Shown here: positions 1 to 8,552 of the stretch, in pieces
Position numbering within the stretch: position 1 is the first letter of the stretch
How the letters are laid out: the number at the start of each line of letters is the position of its first letter
From: Limnohabitans sp. WS1
Lineage (GTDB): Bacteria; Pseudomonadota; Gammaproteobacteria; Burkholderiales; Burkholderiaceae_C
NCBI RefSeq assembly: GCF_003063265.1
Contig: NZ_NERU01000009.1
Coordinates: 1 to 64,000, forward strand
Direction of reading: 5' to 3'
DNA length: 64,000 nt
Notes under the pieces: generated by a model
Database searches by the model: none
What the model was told of the DNA's origin: nothing
Seen by the model: the letters and a program-made list of their open reading frames with translations, nothing else
Made by a program: the position numbers and the translations under genes

Positions 1-27
1 GACGTAAATATCGTTAAACTGTTTCAT
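1..27 (-). CDS. 5' end of an unidentified gene leaving the window
   Basis: On the minus strand an ATG at 27-25 is preceded, six bases away, by a perfect AGGAGG (34-39), and opens a frame reading MKQFNDIYV up to the window edge. Only nine codons are visible, so the product cannot be named. The strong ribosome binding site and the divergent position relative to the photosynthesis genes make a real gene start likely. Confidence 0.55.
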
Positions 28-144
28 GACCTGCCTCCTGAGTTGTGGCACTGAGTTGATAAAGGTTTCACACCCATTAACTTAACCCACGTTTGTCAGG
101 TGGGCAGGTCATCCATCATGTCTACAAGGGGAGGCCCTGGATTT

Positions 145-307
145 TGTGGGATCCCCGCCCTCGGGGCGATGGGTGGTGGTTTGCGAGGCTTTTCGCGACG
201 GGGGCGTCGCTCCTACAAGGGGAGGCCCTGCATTTTGTAGGAGCCCCGCCCTCGGGGCGATGGGTGGTGGTTTGCGAGGCTTTTCGCGACGGGGGCGTCG
301 CTCCTAC
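145..307 (+). repeat. Two REP-like elements (about 72 nt each)
   Basis: Units at 145-216 and 236-307. Each begins TGTAGGAGC (degenerate in the first) and ends GCTCCTAC, so the ends pair. Inside are two six-base stems, GCCCCG/CGGGGC with loop CCCT and GCGACG/CGTCGC with loop GGGG. The same element recurs near 17.2, 32, 51 and 59.4 kb. It is non-coding; reading frames over it are by-products of the repeat. Confidence 0.85.
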
Positions 308-349
308 AAAAAAAATCATGGGGCTGGGTCCATGAGTTCATGGCTGTGT

Positions 350-508
350 CTATTTGTCCAATGGCTCGCGGGTTTGCGCTTCTTGTTGTGCTTTTTCCTG
401 TGCCCGTTGCTGCCGGGTCTTTTCCTGTGCCTTGCGCACGTCGTGCATTTGCCAAAAGGCAAACACGAACACCAGTCCAAAAATGCCCAGCTCCAACCAA
501 ATGCCCAT
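350..508 (-). CDS. 52-residue single-helix membrane protein
   Basis: ATG at 508-506 follows a GGAG six bases upstream (on the minus strand). The product starts MGIWLELGIFGLVFVF, one hydrophobic helix at about residues 3-19, and continues as a highly charged Gln/Glu/Lys/Arg-rich tail (from about residue 24) that probably forms a short cytoplasmic coiled coil, ending at TAG 352-350. It resembles the small helix-plus-charged-tail proteins common in Burkholderiales, for which I know no function. The codon pattern, SD and amphipathic tail argue that it is translated. It is divergent from crtE. Confidence 0.6.
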   Translation of the reverse strand: MGIWLELGIFGLVFVFAFWQMHDVRKAQEKTRQQRAQEKAQQEAQTREPLDK

Positions 509-634
509 GACCCTGCTCCCCATGTGTGACTGACATCCTAGCCGGGAATGACCGTGTCATCGGCCGCACCCGCACTGGACTGCAGCACGAAGGCTGGATG
601 GGCTTGTTTTTCACTCGCCCAAGCGCCCGTTGGG

Positions 635-652
635 TGTCAACACGGGTTGACA
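635..652. promoter_or_regulatory. PpsR/CrtJ-type operator 1 upstream of crtE
   Basis: TGT at 635-637 and ACA at 650-652 are separated by exactly 12 bases, matching the TGT-N12-ACA palindrome bound by the redox/light-responsive repressor PpsR (CrtJ). The half sites extend to TGTCAA/TTGACA. It overlaps the -35 hexamer of the crtE promoter, so binding would occlude RNA polymerase. That PpsR is the binder is inferred; no ppsR gene lies in the window. Confidence 0.75.
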
Positions 653-674
653 TACTCAAAAATCAAGATATATT
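647..674 (+). promoter_or_regulatory. Sigma70-type promoter of the crtE operon
   Basis: A consensus -35 TTGACA (647-652) is followed after 16 bases by TATATT (669-674). It lies between two TGT-N12-ACA palindromes and about 50 bases before the crtE start codon, so it is the likely promoter for crtE and crtF. Confidence 0.65.
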
Positions 675-686
675 GACACTCAAGTC

Positions 687-704
687 TGTCAGCTTGAGTT
701 GACA
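687..704. promoter_or_regulatory. PpsR/CrtJ-type operator 2 upstream of crtE
   Basis: TGT at 687-689 and ACA at 702-704 with a 12-base spacer. It is 52 bases (about five helical turns) downstream of operator 1 and just past the predicted transcription start, an arrangement that suits cooperative repression or looping. It also argues against any crtE start upstream of 726. Confidence 0.7.
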
Positions 705-725
705 GGTCTTCCCTCCGGAGGTCCC

Positions 726-1640
726 ATGAGTCTGTTGACACGCGCCGAGCAAGCCCTGAGCACACATTTTGAGCAAGCCGCCGGTGTGGGCGCACCGCCT
801 CGTTTGGTCGCCGCCATGCGGCATGCCGTGTTTTCGGGCGGGGCCCGCATACGCCCGCAGTTGTGCATGGCCGTGGCCACCGCCTGTGGTGATGACACGC
901 CCGAGTTGACCAATGCCGCTGCTGTGGCCTTGGAGTTGATGCATTGCGCTTCGCTGGTGCACGACGACATGCCCGCTTTTGACAATGCCGACACCCGACG
1001 CGGCCTGCCCACGGTGCACAAGGCTTTCAGCGAACCGCTGGCGCTGTTGGCCGGTGACGGCCTGATCGTCATGGCTTACCGCGTGTTGTTGCAAGCCGGT
1101 GCACAGCGCCCCGAGCGTTTGATCGCGCTCATGGACAACATGACATCTGGCGTGGGCCTGCCCCACGGTATCGTGGCCGGGCAAGCCTGGGAGTGCGAGA
1201 GCAGCGCTGACCTGGGCCAATACCAGCGTGCCAAGACCGGGGCTTTGTTTGTGTCGGCCACCTGCGCTGGGGCCCTCAGCTGTGGTGTGGCCCCTGAGCC
1301 TTGGGCTCACTTGGGCCACTATTTGGGCGAGGCCTACCAAGTGGCCGACGACATCCGCGACGTGATCGCCGACGCCGCCACCTTGGGCAAACCTGCTGGG
1401 CAAGACGCATTGCATGCCCGTCCCAGCTCCGCCCAAGCGCTGGGCTTGACTGGGGCGATTGCCCATTTTGACCACCTGATCGACCAAGCTGCGGGGTCGA
1501 TTCCGGCGTGTTCTTGCCGCGACATGTTGCGCCAGTTGGTGCAGGTGGAGGCCGAGCGCTTGGTGCCCAAAGCCCTGTGCGACGGCTATTTCAAGACCCA
1601 CCCCGAAGTGGCCGCTGCCCGCATCAGCGCTCCCCATTGA
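726..1640 (+). CDS. crtE: Geranylgeranyl diphosphate synthase CrtE
   Basis: A 304-residue polyprenyl synthase that condenses IPP with allylic diphosphates to GGPP, the C20 precursor of carotenoids and of the (bacterio)chlorophyll tail. The first aspartate-rich motif DDMPAFD is at about residues 80-86, followed by the Arg-Arg pair (TRRG), and the second motif DDIRD sits in QVADDIRDVIAD. The ATG at 726 was chosen because CGGAGG (715-720) precedes it with correct spacing; a TTG at 699 is in frame but would place the second PpsR operator inside the gene. It leads the crtE-crtF unit. Length and motifs are normal for the family. Confidence 0.93.
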   Translation: MSLLTRAEQALSTHFEQAAGVGAPPRLVAAMRHAVFSGGARIRPQLCMAVATACGDDTPELTNAAAVALELMHCASLVHDDMPAFDNADTRRGLPTVHKAFSEPLALLAGDGLIVMAYRVLLQAGAQRPERLIALMDNMTSGVGLPHGIVAGQAWECESSADLGQYQRAKTGALFVSATCAGALSCGVAPEPWAHLGHYLGEAYQVADDIRDVIADAATLGKPAGQDALHARPSSAQALGLTGAIAHFDHLIDQAAGSIPACSCRDMLRQLVQVEAERLVPKALCDGYFKTHPEVAAARISAPH

Positions 1641-1672
1641 GCGCCCGGACGGCCTCAAACCAAGGAAAAATC

Positions 1673-2890
1673 ATGTCCCAACCTCTGGATTTGGCGGCCG
1701 TGCAGGCCCACACCGCTGGCACCTCGATCAAAGATGCCTGGCAAGCCCGTCTGGAGCGCTGGTACGCCCACCCCGGTTTGTACCGCTGGTCGCTCAGCAA
1801 TCCGCTCACCCGCTGGTTGACCCGCAGGCGCACCCGCAAGCTGTTCGATTTGATGGCCGGGTTTGTGCACAGCCAGGTCTTGCTCGCTTGCGTGCGGCTG
1901 GACTTGTTTCGGACATTGCATCAGGCCCCCGCTCATTTGAACGATTTGGCCCATCGCACCGGTCTGGCCCCCGCTGTACTGCAGCGCTTGGTGCTCTCGG
2001 CTGTGGCGCTGGGCCTCCTGGAACACCGCAGCCAAGGCCGTTTTGGCCTGGGTCCGCTGGGCGTGCCGCTGGCGCAGCACGAGGGCATTGCCCAAATGAT
2101 CGAGCACAACCACTTGCTCTACCAAGACATGCAGGACCCGGTGCAGTTTTTGAACAATGCGTGGAGCGGCGGCATGGCCGAGTACTGGCCCTATGCCCAT
2201 CAGCAAGCTGCACCCGTGGCATCGCCCCAAGCCGAGGTGGACAAGTTCACCCGCTACTCGCAGCTCATGGCGGCTTCGCAGGGCTTTGTGGTGCAAGAGA
2301 TTTTGTCGTCCTACTTTTTTGATGAGCACCGTTGTGTGCTGGACGTGGGCGCGGGCAAGGGCCGGTTTGTCAGCGAGTTGGCCGCACACGCACCGCACCT
2401 GAAATTCAAAATGTTCGACCTGCCGCCCGTGCTGGCGCTGGCCTGTGAAGGCCTGCAGGCCAAAGGTTTGACGGAGCGTGTGGCCCTGCACCCGGGCAGT
2501 TTTCTGGACGATCCCTTGCCCGAGGGGGCTGACCTGATCACCTTGGTGCGTGTGGCGCACGACCACCCGGATGTGGTGGTGCGGCAGATCTTGCACAAAG
2601 CCTTTGCGGCCTTGCCGGTGGGTGGGGTGTTGTTGTTGGCCGAGCCCATGGCGCAGCCCGAAGACGAAGCTGGACAGCCCAGTGCTTCGGCCGATGCCTA
2701 CTTTCACTTTTATTTGTTGGCCATGGGAGCAGGGCGCTTGCGCACCCCTCAAGAGCTGCAAACCATGATGCAAGAGGCCGGTTTCACGCATGTCGAGCAA
2801 GTGCCCAACGCCATGCCCATCCATGCCCGCATTCTTTTGGGACGTAAATCTCAGTGTTTACCCTCGGTTTCTCAAAAAAGTGTCAATTAA
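1673..2890 (+). CDS. crtF: Carotenoid O-methyltransferase CrtF (demethylspheroidene O-methyltransferase)
   Basis: A 405-residue SAM-dependent methyltransferase that methylates the C1 hydroxyl of acyclic carotenoids in the spheroidene/spirilloxanthin pathway. The C-terminal Rossmann domain carries the SAM glycine loop VLDVGAGKGRF at about residues 221-231 and the acidic FDLPPV strand. The N-terminal half is the helical, winged-helix-like dimerisation region (HRTGLAPAVLQRLV). The ATG at 1673 follows AAGGAAA. It starts 32 bases after crtE. Its last codons overlap the first PpsR palindrome of the bchC promoter, so the next operon's control region is embedded in its 3' end. Confidence 0.93.
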   Translation: MSQPLDLAAVQAHTAGTSIKDAWQARLERWYAHPGLYRWSLSNPLTRWLTRRRTRKLFDLMAGFVHSQVLLACVRLDLFRTLHQAPAHLNDLAHRTGLAPAVLQRLVLSAVALGLLEHRSQGRFGLGPLGVPLAQHEGIAQMIEHNHLLYQDMQDPVQFLNNAWSGGMAEYWPYAHQQAAPVASPQAEVDKFTRYSQLMAASQGFVVQEILSSYFFDEHRCVLDVGAGKGRFVSELAAHAPHLKFKMFDLPPVLALACEGLQAKGLTERVALHPGSFLDDPLPEGADLITLVRVAHDHPDVVVRQILHKAFAALPVGGVLLLAEPMAQPEDEAGQPSASADAYFHFYLLAMGAGRLRTPQELQTMMQEAGFTHVEQVPNAMPIHARILLGRKSQCLPSVSQKSVN

Positions 2891-2924
2891 CTTTGACATA
2901 TCTTGATGTAAAGCAAAGAATACA
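2881..2924. promoter_or_regulatory. bchC promoter with paired PpsR/CrtJ operators
   Basis: Two perfect TGT-N12-ACA palindromes lie at 2881-2898 and 2907-2924, separated by 8 bases. This is the spacing described for cooperative CrtJ binding at the Rhodobacter capsulatus bchC promoter. TTGACA (2893-2898) and AAGAAT (2916-2921), 17 bases apart, could be the -35 and -10; both lie within the operators. The first palindrome overlaps the crtF stop codon and the second ends three bases before the bchC ATG. Confidence 0.8.
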
Positions 2925-2927
2925 ACC

Positions 2928-3881
2928 ATGAGATCCCAAGCCGTCGTCTTCAACAGCCCCAGACACCTGTCCCTGCAGGCCCTGGACTTGCCCGAATTGC
3001 AAACCGGCCAGATTGAAGTGGCGGTCGAGTTCAGTGGCATCAGCACCGGCACCGAGCGCATGCTCTGGGACGGCAGCATGCCCCCCTTCCCGGGCATGGG
3101 TTACCCCTTGGTTCCGGGCTATGAGACGGTGGGCCGCGTGGTCCGCAGCGCCTCAGACTCGGGACTTCAAGCCGGACAGCGCGTGTTTGTGCCAGGTGCC
3201 AATTGCTTCACGGGTGTCAAGAGCCTGTTTGGCGGCGCGGCTTCGCGCTTGGTGGTGACCGAGCAAAAAGTGGTGCCTGTGGCCGATCACCTGGGTGCGC
3301 AATCGGTGCTGCTGGCCTTGGCTGCCACGGCGTACCACTCGGTGTCGGGCGGTGGTCAGCAAGACCCGTTTGAAGCCCCCGAACTCATCGTCGGCCACGG
3401 TGTCATGGGTCGCCTGTTGGCCCGACTGACTGTTGCTGCCGGCCTGCCTGCACCCACCGTGTGGGAAACCCAAGCCCAGCGTTCTTCAGGGGCCGAGGGC
3501 TACACGGTGGTTCAGCCGCAAGACGACCCACGCCGCGACTACCGCACCATTTACGACGTGAGCGGCGACGGCAGCCTGCTCAACAGCCTGATTCAGCGCC
3601 TGCGCCCCGGTGGCGAGTTGGTCTTGGCTGGCTTTTACAAACAAGACCTCTCCTTTGCCTACGCCCCGGCCTTCATGCGTGAAGCCCGCATGCGCATCGC
3701 CGCCGAGTGGAAGCGCCCCGATTTGCTGGCCGTCAACGAACTGGTCAACACCGGTCGCTTGTCACTGGACGGCCTGATTACCCATACCCAGCCATCGACG
3801 CAAGCTGGTTCTGCCTACGAGACTGCCTTCGGAGATGCGAGCTGTCTCAAGATGATCCTTGATTGGAGTGCCACAGCATGA
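2928..3881 (+). CDS. bchC: Bacteriochlorophyllide a dehydrogenase BchC
   Basis: A 317-residue medium-chain dehydrogenase-like enzyme that oxidises the C3 hydroxyethyl group to the acetyl group of bacteriochlorophyllide a. The N-terminal GroES-like domain contains SGISTGTERMLWDG and GYPLVPGYETVGRV; the nucleotide-binding region contains GHGVMGRLLARL at about residues 158-169. No zinc-ligand cluster is evident, as in other BchC. The ATG directly follows the operator pair and has no strong SD. Its TGA overlaps the bchX ATG (ATGA), so the two are coupled. Length matches the family. Confidence 0.94.
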   Translation: MRSQAVVFNSPRHLSLQALDLPELQTGQIEVAVEFSGISTGTERMLWDGSMPPFPGMGYPLVPGYETVGRVVRSASDSGLQAGQRVFVPGANCFTGVKSLFGGAASRLVVTEQKVVPVADHLGAQSVLLALAATAYHSVSGGGQQDPFEAPELIVGHGVMGRLLARLTVAAGLPAPTVWETQAQRSSGAEGYTVVQPQDDPRRDYRTIYDVSGDGSLLNSLIQRLRPGGELVLAGFYKQDLSFAYAPAFMREARMRIAAEWKRPDLLAVNELVNTGRLSLDGLITHTQPSTQAGSAYETAFGDASCLKMILDWSATA

Positions 3882-4882
3882 ACACAGATACCACCACCCA
3901 GCCCATCAAATTTGTTGAAGTGCTGCGCCGCGAGGCCGACGTCGAACCCGACGCCGTCAGCACCACCGAAGTGACCAAAGAGACACAAATCATTGCCATT
4001 TATGGCAAAGGCGGCATCGGCAAAAGCTTCACGCTGGCCAACCTGTCTTACATGATGGCGCAGCAGGGCAAAAAAGTGCTGCTGATCGGCTGCGACCCCA
4101 AGAGCGACACCACCAGTTTGTTGTTTGGTGGCAAAGCCTGCCCCACCATCATCGAAACGTCATCGCGCCTCAAACTCTCCGGCCAGGCCGTGAGCATTGG
4201 CGACGTGTGCTTCAAGCGCGATGGTGTGTTTGCCATGGAATTGGGTGGCCCCGAAGTCGGTCGCGGCTGCGGCGGTCGCGGCATCATCCACGGTTTTGAA
4301 ACGCTCGAAAAACTCGGTTTCCACGACTGGGGTTTTGACTACGTGCTGCTCGACTTTTTGGGTGACGTGGTGTGCGGCGGCTTTGGTCTGCCCATTGCCC
4401 GCGACATGTGCCAAAAGGTGATCGTGGTGGCCAGCAATGACTTGCAGTCGCTGTATGTGGCCAACAACGTGTGCAGTGCGGTGGAGTATTTCCGCAAGCT
4501 CGGCGGCAACGTGGGCGTGGCCGGCATGGTCATCAACAAAGACGACGGCACGGGCGAAGCCCAGAGCTTTGCAGCCAATGCGGGCATCCCGGTGCTGGCG
4601 GCCATTCCGGCCAACGAAGACATTCGCCGCAAGAGCGCCAGCTACGAAATCATCGGCCGCCCCGACGGCGAGTGGGGTCCGCTGTTTGCTGAGCTGGCCA
4701 AGAACGTGGCCGAAGCTCCCCCCATGCGTCCGAAACCCCAAACGCAGGACCAGTTGCTGGGCCTGTTCAGCGCCGACGTGGTCGGGCGCAACGTGGTCCT
4801 TGAGCCCGCCACCGTGTTCGACATGGTCGGCAAGCACGAAGACATCAAGCCTTCGCTGGAAGTCGTCTACGACGCGGCCTGA
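3878..4882 (+). CDS. bchX: Chlorophyllide reductase iron protein BchX
   Basis: A 334-residue NifH/BchL-like ATPase and electron donor of chlorophyllide a oxidoreductase (COR), which reduces the C7=C8 bond of ring B. The P-loop YGKGGIGKS is at about residues 42-50, followed by GCDPKSDTTSLLFGG. Conserved cysteines for the inter-subunit [4Fe-4S] cluster include the one in VGRGCGGRG and the one in DVVCGG. The ATG at 3878 overlaps the bchC stop and has GGAGTG upstream; an in-frame ATG at 3863 would add five residues and is less likely. It forms one operon with bchC, bchY and bchZ. Confidence 0.96.
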   Translation: MNTDTTTQPIKFVEVLRREADVEPDAVSTTEVTKETQIIAIYGKGGIGKSFTLANLSYMMAQQGKKVLLIGCDPKSDTTSLLFGGKACPTIIETSSRLKLSGQAVSIGDVCFKRDGVFAMELGGPEVGRGCGGRGIIHGFETLEKLGFHDWGFDYVLLDFLGDVVCGGFGLPIARDMCQKVIVVASNDLQSLYVANNVCSAVEYFRKLGGNVGVAGMVINKDDGTGEAQSFAANAGIPVLAAIPANEDIRRKSASYEIIGRPDGEWGPLFAELAKNVAEAPPMRPKPQTQDQLLGLFSADVVGRNVVLEPATVFDMVGKHEDIKPSLEVVYDAA

Positions 4883-4912
4883 GTTGCCAAGTCACACCCA
4901 CAGGACACGGCC

Positions 4913-6466
4913 ATGACACGCACCATTCCGATTCACCCCAGCACCGACGCTCCCAACCCCGCAGGGTTGCAAGGCGACGGCATGGGTTGCCACGCCGGCA
5001 CCGAAGCCATGGTGGCCGCCGCCAAAGAAGCGGGCAAGTCCGAGGTGCTGGACCAGTACGCCCGCGACTATCCGCGCCAACCCGATGCTGGCCCGCACGA
5101 TCAGCCGCAAAGTATGTGCCCGGCCTTTGGTTCGCTGCGTGTGGGTTTGCGCATGAAGCGCACCGCCACCATCTTGTCAGGCTCGGCCTGCTGTGTGTAT
5201 GGCCTGACCTTCACTTCCCATTTTTACGGCGCACGCCGCAGCGTGGGCTACGTGCCCTTCAACTCCGAGTCTCTGGTCACCGGCAAGCTGTTTGAAGACA
5301 TCCGCGAAGCGGTGCACGCCGAGGCCGACCCGAATCAGGTCGACACCGTCATCATCATCAACCTGTGTGTGCCCACGGCCAGCGGTGTGCCGCTGCAGCT
5401 GCTGCCCAAAGAGATCAACGGCGTGCGCATCATCGGCATCGACGTGCCCGGTTTTGGCGTGCCGACGCATGCCGAAGCCAAAGACGTGTTGGCCGGAGCG
5501 ATGCTGAAATACGCCCGCGAAGAAATCATCAGCGGCCCTGTGGCCGCGCCCCGTGCCGGTCGCGGTGACAAGCCCACGGTGGCCTTGCTGGGTGAGATGT
5601 TCCCGGCCGATCCGGTCATCATCGGCCAGATGCTCGCTCCCATGGGTCTGGCCGCAGGCCCGGTGGTGCCCACCCGCGAATGGCGCGAGTTGTACGCCGC
5701 ACTCGACTGCTCGGTCGCTGCCGCCATCCACCCGTTTTACACCGCCAGCGTGCGTGAATTCAAAGCCGCCGGTCGCCCTGTCGTGGGCTCGGCCCCGGTG
5801 GGGCTGGAGGGCACACAAGACTGGCTGCAAAACATCGGCCAGGCTGCAGGCATTGCGCAGGCGCAGATCGACGTGGCTCGCAACCAGTCTCTGGCGCAAA
5901 TGCGTGGCCTCTTGATGCAAAAACCGATTTCGGGCCGCATCACCTTGAGCGGCTACGAAGGCTCCGAGTTGTTGGTGGGCCGTTTGCTGGTCGAGTGTGG
6001 AGCCGATCTGCGCTACGTGGGCTCGGCTTGCCCGGCCACGGAGTGGAACGCACAAGACATCGCTTGGCTGCAAGCCAAGGGCGTGCAGGTGCAAATGCGT
6101 GCCTCGCTCGAGCAAGACCTCAACGCCATGTACGAATACCGGCCACAGCTGGCCATTGGCACCACCCCGGTGGTGCAGATCGCCAAGCAAAACAGCGTGC
6201 CATCGCTCTACTTCACCAACCTGATTTCGGCCCGTCCCTTGATGGGTGTCGCCGGTGCAGGTTCACTGGTGCAGGTGGTGCAGGCCGCCATGGGCAACCA
6301 AGCCCGCTTTGACGCCATGAAGTCCTTCTTTGGTGATGTGGGCGCAGGCCACGCCGCAGGCGTGTGGGAGTCGGTGCCCAAAGACCGGCCCGAGTTCAAA
6401 GCCGAAACCCGTCGCCAGATTGAAAAGCTCTTGAAAAAGCGCAAAGCCGAGGAGATGGGTTCATGA
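4913..6466 (+). CDS. bchY: Chlorophyllide reductase subunit BchY
   Basis: A 517-residue NifD-like catalytic subunit of COR. With BchZ it forms the (YZ)2 heterotetramer that holds the [4Fe-4S] cluster and binds chlorophyllide. Conserved cysteine contexts [20 protein letters not shown] and [11 protein letters not shown] lie in the first 100 residues. AGGA stands about ten bases before the ATG. The stop overlaps the bchZ start as ATGA (6463-6466). Length is normal for the family. Confidence 0.95.
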   Translation: MTRTIPIHPSTDAPNPAGLQGDGMGCHAGTEAMVAAAKEAGKSEVLDQYARDYPRQPDAGPHDQPQSMCPAFGSLRVGLRMKRTATILSGSACCVYGLTFTSHFYGARRSVGYVPFNSESLVTGKLFEDIREAVHAEADPNQVDTVIIINLCVPTASGVPLQLLPKEINGVRIIGIDVPGFGVPTHAEAKDVLAGAMLKYAREEIISGPVAAPRAGRGDKPTVALLGEMFPADPVIIGQMLAPMGLAAGPVVPTREWRELYAALDCSVAAAIHPFYTASVREFKAAGRPVVGSAPVGLEGTQDWLQNIGQAAGIAQAQIDVARNQSLAQMRGLLMQKPISGRITLSGYEGSELLVGRLLVECGADLRYVGSACPATEWNAQDIAWLQAKGVQVQMRASLEQDLNAMYEYRPQLAIGTTPVVQIAKQNSVPSLYFTNLISARPLMGVAGAGSLVQVVQAAMGNQARFDAMKSFFGDVGAGHAAGVWESVPKDRPEFKAETRRQIEKLLKKRKAEEMGS

Positions 6467-7989
6467 ACCAAGTCACGCCCCCTCCCAGCACCGTGGCCAA
6501 ACCCAAGTCGCCACTCATCCTCGACCACGACCGCGCAGGCGGTTACTGGGGAGCGGTGTATGTGTTCACCGCCATCAAAGGCTTGCAAGTGGTCATCGAC
6601 GGCCCGGTGGGCTGCGAAAACCTGCCCGTGACTTCGGTGCTGCATTACACCGACGCTTTGCCGCCGCACGAATTGCCGATTGTGGTGACGGGCCTGGCTG
6701 AAGAGCAACTGGGCCGTGAAGGCACCGAAGGCGCCATGAAACGCGCCCACGCCACGCTGGACCCCGAACTGCCCGCTGTGGTGGTGACCGGCTCCATCGC
6801 CGAGATGATCGGTGGTGGTGTCACGCCCGAAGGCACCAACATCGCCCGCTTTTTGCCCCGCACCATCGACGAAGACCAGTGGCAATGCGCCAACCGCGCC
6901 ATGTACTGGTTGTGGAGCGAATACGGTCTGCGCAAAGTGCCTGCCCGCAAACCTTTTGAAGACCGCCCTGTGGGTGAAAAGCCCCGCGTCAACATCATTG
7001 GCCCCTGCTACGGCACCTTCAACAGTGCGAGTGACCTGGCCGAAATCCGCCGCTTGGTGCAGGGCATTGGTGCCGACGTCAACATGGTTTTCCCGCTGGG
7101 CAGTCACCTGGCCGATGTGTCGCGTCTGGTCGAAGCCGATGTGAACATCTGCATGTACCGCGAGTTCGGGCGCATGCTGTGCGAGGCGCTGGAGCGCCCC
7201 TATTTGCAAGCGCCCATCGGGCTGCACAGCACCACCAATTTCCTGCGCAAACTCGGTCAGTTGCTGCACCTGGACCCCGAGCCCTTCATTGAGCGCGAAA
7301 AGCACACCACATTGAAGCCCATGTGGGACCTGTGGCGCTCGGTGACCCAAGACTTTTTTGCCACGGCCAGCTTTGCGGTGGTGGCCGGTGAAACGTATTC
7401 ACGGGGTTTGAAAAACTTCCTCGAAAACGAGATGGGTTTGCCTTGCCGCTTCAGCATCTCGCGCACGGCAGGCACCAAGACCGACAACGTGGCTGTGCGC
7501 GAATTGGTCAAAACGCAAACGCCTTTGATCATGTTCGGCAGCTACAACGAGCGCATGTACCTGAGCGAAATCTCAGGCGGCAGCCCCATGCGTGCGGCCT
7601 TCATTCCCGCCTCTTTTCCTGGGGCCATCATTCGCCGCCACACCGGCACGCCTTTCATGGGCTACAGCGGTGCAAGCTATGTGATCCAGGAAGTGTGCAA
7701 CGCGCTGTTTGATGCACTGTTCCACATCTTGCCCCTGGGCACCGACATGGACAAGGCCCCCGCCACCCATGCGCGTGGGGTGGTTGCCCCGAACGCCAGC
7801 TGGCAAGACCAGGCCCAGCAGCGCCTGCGCGATGTGGTGCAAAGCCAGCCGGTGCTGGTGCAAATTTCAGCGGCCAAGCGATTGCGTGACCAAGCCGAAC
7901 AACTCTCGCAGGCCCAGGGCCACAGCGAGGTGACAGAAGCCCATGTGGTCGCGGCCAGCCGCGAACTGGGTCTGGGGGTGGCGGCATGA
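6463..7989 (+). CDS. bchZ: Chlorophyllide reductase subunit BchZ
   Basis: A 508-residue NifK-like partner of BchY in COR. The cluster-binding context [19 protein letters not shown] is at about residues 47-65; the C-terminal part carries the [14 protein letters not shown] region seen in this family. It is translationally coupled to bchY. In many purple bacteria bchZ is followed directly by puf genes and transcription reads through into puf. That holds here: pufB starts 140 bases downstream and no terminator is visible between them. Confidence 0.95.
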   Translation: MNQVTPPPSTVAKPKSPLILDHDRAGGYWGAVYVFTAIKGLQVVIDGPVGCENLPVTSVLHYTDALPPHELPIVVTGLAEEQLGREGTEGAMKRAHATLDPELPAVVVTGSIAEMIGGGVTPEGTNIARFLPRTIDEDQWQCANRAMYWLWSEYGLRKVPARKPFEDRPVGEKPRVNIIGPCYGTFNSASDLAEIRRLVQGIGADVNMVFPLGSHLADVSRLVEADVNICMYREFGRMLCEALERPYLQAPIGLHSTTNFLRKLGQLLHLDPEPFIEREKHTTLKPMWDLWRSVTQDFFATASFAVVAGETYSRGLKNFLENEMGLPCRFSISRTAGTKTDNVAVRELVKTQTPLIMFGSYNERMYLSEISGGSPMRAAFIPASFPGAIIRRHTGTPFMGYSGASYVIQEVCNALFDALFHILPLGTDMDKAPATHARGVVAPNASWQDQAQQRLRDVVQSQPVLVQISAAKRLRDQAEQLSQAQGHSEVTEAHVVAASRELGLGVAA

Positions 7990-8117
7990 AGCACACCCCT
8001 CTCAACACAACAGCAGGTGCCGCCCCATGCGGCACGGCTTATCCGATGTCGTGGCCTTTGGCTGCGGATGCCCATCTGCGCGGGCTGTGCGCAACCCGGG
8101 TCGCAAGGCCTCTTTAA
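7986..8117 (+). CDS. 43-residue ORF coupled to bchZ, at the pufQ position
   Basis: An ATG at 7986 overlaps the bchZ TGA (ATGA) and opens a 43-codon frame beginning [16 protein letters not shown] and ending at TAA 8115-8117, just before the pufB SD. Rhodobacter has pufQ (about 74 residues, with a membrane helix) here. This product is shorter, has no membrane helix and does not resemble PufQ. It could be a leader peptide that carries ribosomes from bchZ to pufB, or a chance frame. The DNA also contains short GC-rich inverted repeats. Confidence 0.35.
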   Translation: MKHTPLNTTAGAAPCGTAYPMSWPLAADAHLRGLCATRVARPL

Positions 8118-8129
8118 AAGGAGCAAAAC

Positions 8130-8273
8130 ATGTCCACCAAGACATCAATTTCCGGACTCACCGATGAGGAAGCCCAGGAGTTCCACCATTACTGGATGCA
8201 AGGCACCGTAGGCTTTACAGCAGTTGCTGTTCTGGCCCACATCCTGGTCTGGGCGTGGCGTCCCTGGTTCTGA
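8130..8273 (+). CDS. pufB: Light-harvesting 1 beta polypeptide
   Basis: A 47-residue single-helix antenna protein. The N-terminal acidic segment [13 protein letters not shown] is followed by the membrane helix with the bacteriochlorophyll-ligating histidine (His37 in [10 protein letters not shown]) and the WRPWF C-terminus typical of LH1 beta. The start follows an excellent SD (AAAAGGAG). Each LH1 ring subunit pairs this with the alpha chain at 8553. Unusually, the two are separated by another small gene (8318-8542). Confidence 0.95.
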   Translation: MSTKTSISGLTDEEAQEFHHYWMQGTVGFTAVAVLAHILVWAWRPWF

Positions 8274-8317
8274 TTCAGAGCCTGTTTTTTCAACCATAGA
8301 TTGACGGAGTCACTGTC

Positions 8318-8542
8318 ATGCAAAACACAAGCCCATTCAAAGAGGAGCATTCGCGTGCGGATGAATCCCCTGCGTATTGGTCCATCTTCCTCATCGGATT
8401 CGGATGTCTGTTTGTGGTCGTCGTACTGGCCAAACTGGTCGGCGTTCACTGGAGAGATCTGCTGCCCGGCGCAGAAGATGCCAAGAGCATGAGCCAAGGT
8501 GTGAAAGCTGCGGTGTACACCTTCATGTCCCACATCATTTAG
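8318..8542 (+). CDS. Unrecognised 74-residue one-helix protein between pufB and pufA
   Basis: CGGAG precedes the ATG and the TAG overlaps the pufA SD, so this looks like a genuine puf cistron. Residues 1-18 are polar ([18 protein letters not shown]); about 20-43 form one membrane helix ([10 protein letters not shown]...). A C-terminal segment begins [11 protein letters not shown] and ends in an amphipathic helix YTFMSHII. Where an LH beta chain has the BChl-binding His (VLAH) this protein has Lys39 (VLAK), so it probably binds no BChl there. The layout (polar head, one helix, Leu-Pro turn, amphipathic tail ending in His plus two hydrophobic residues) resembles that of Rhodobacter PufX, which lies after pufM. 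I cannot claim homology. It may be a ring-opening/quinone-channel or assembly subunit of the RC-LH1 core. Confidence 0.8.
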   Translation: MQNTSPFKEEHSRADESPAYWSIFLIGFGCLFVVVVLAKLVGVHWRDLLPGAEDAKSMSQGVKAAVYTFMSHII

Positions 8543-8552
8543 GAGATTCACC

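Noticed and set aside
122..659. Open frames of 60-150 codons on both strands across the REP-like elements
   Set aside because: They encode the repeat itself (recurring RGSYKMQ, PSPRGRG patterns), recur at every array, and have no SD or family.
8318..8542. Calling the pufB-pufA insert pufQ or pufX
   Set aside because: PufQ precedes pufB and has a different sequence; PufX lies after pufM. Only the overall layout is similar, so no symbol was assigned.
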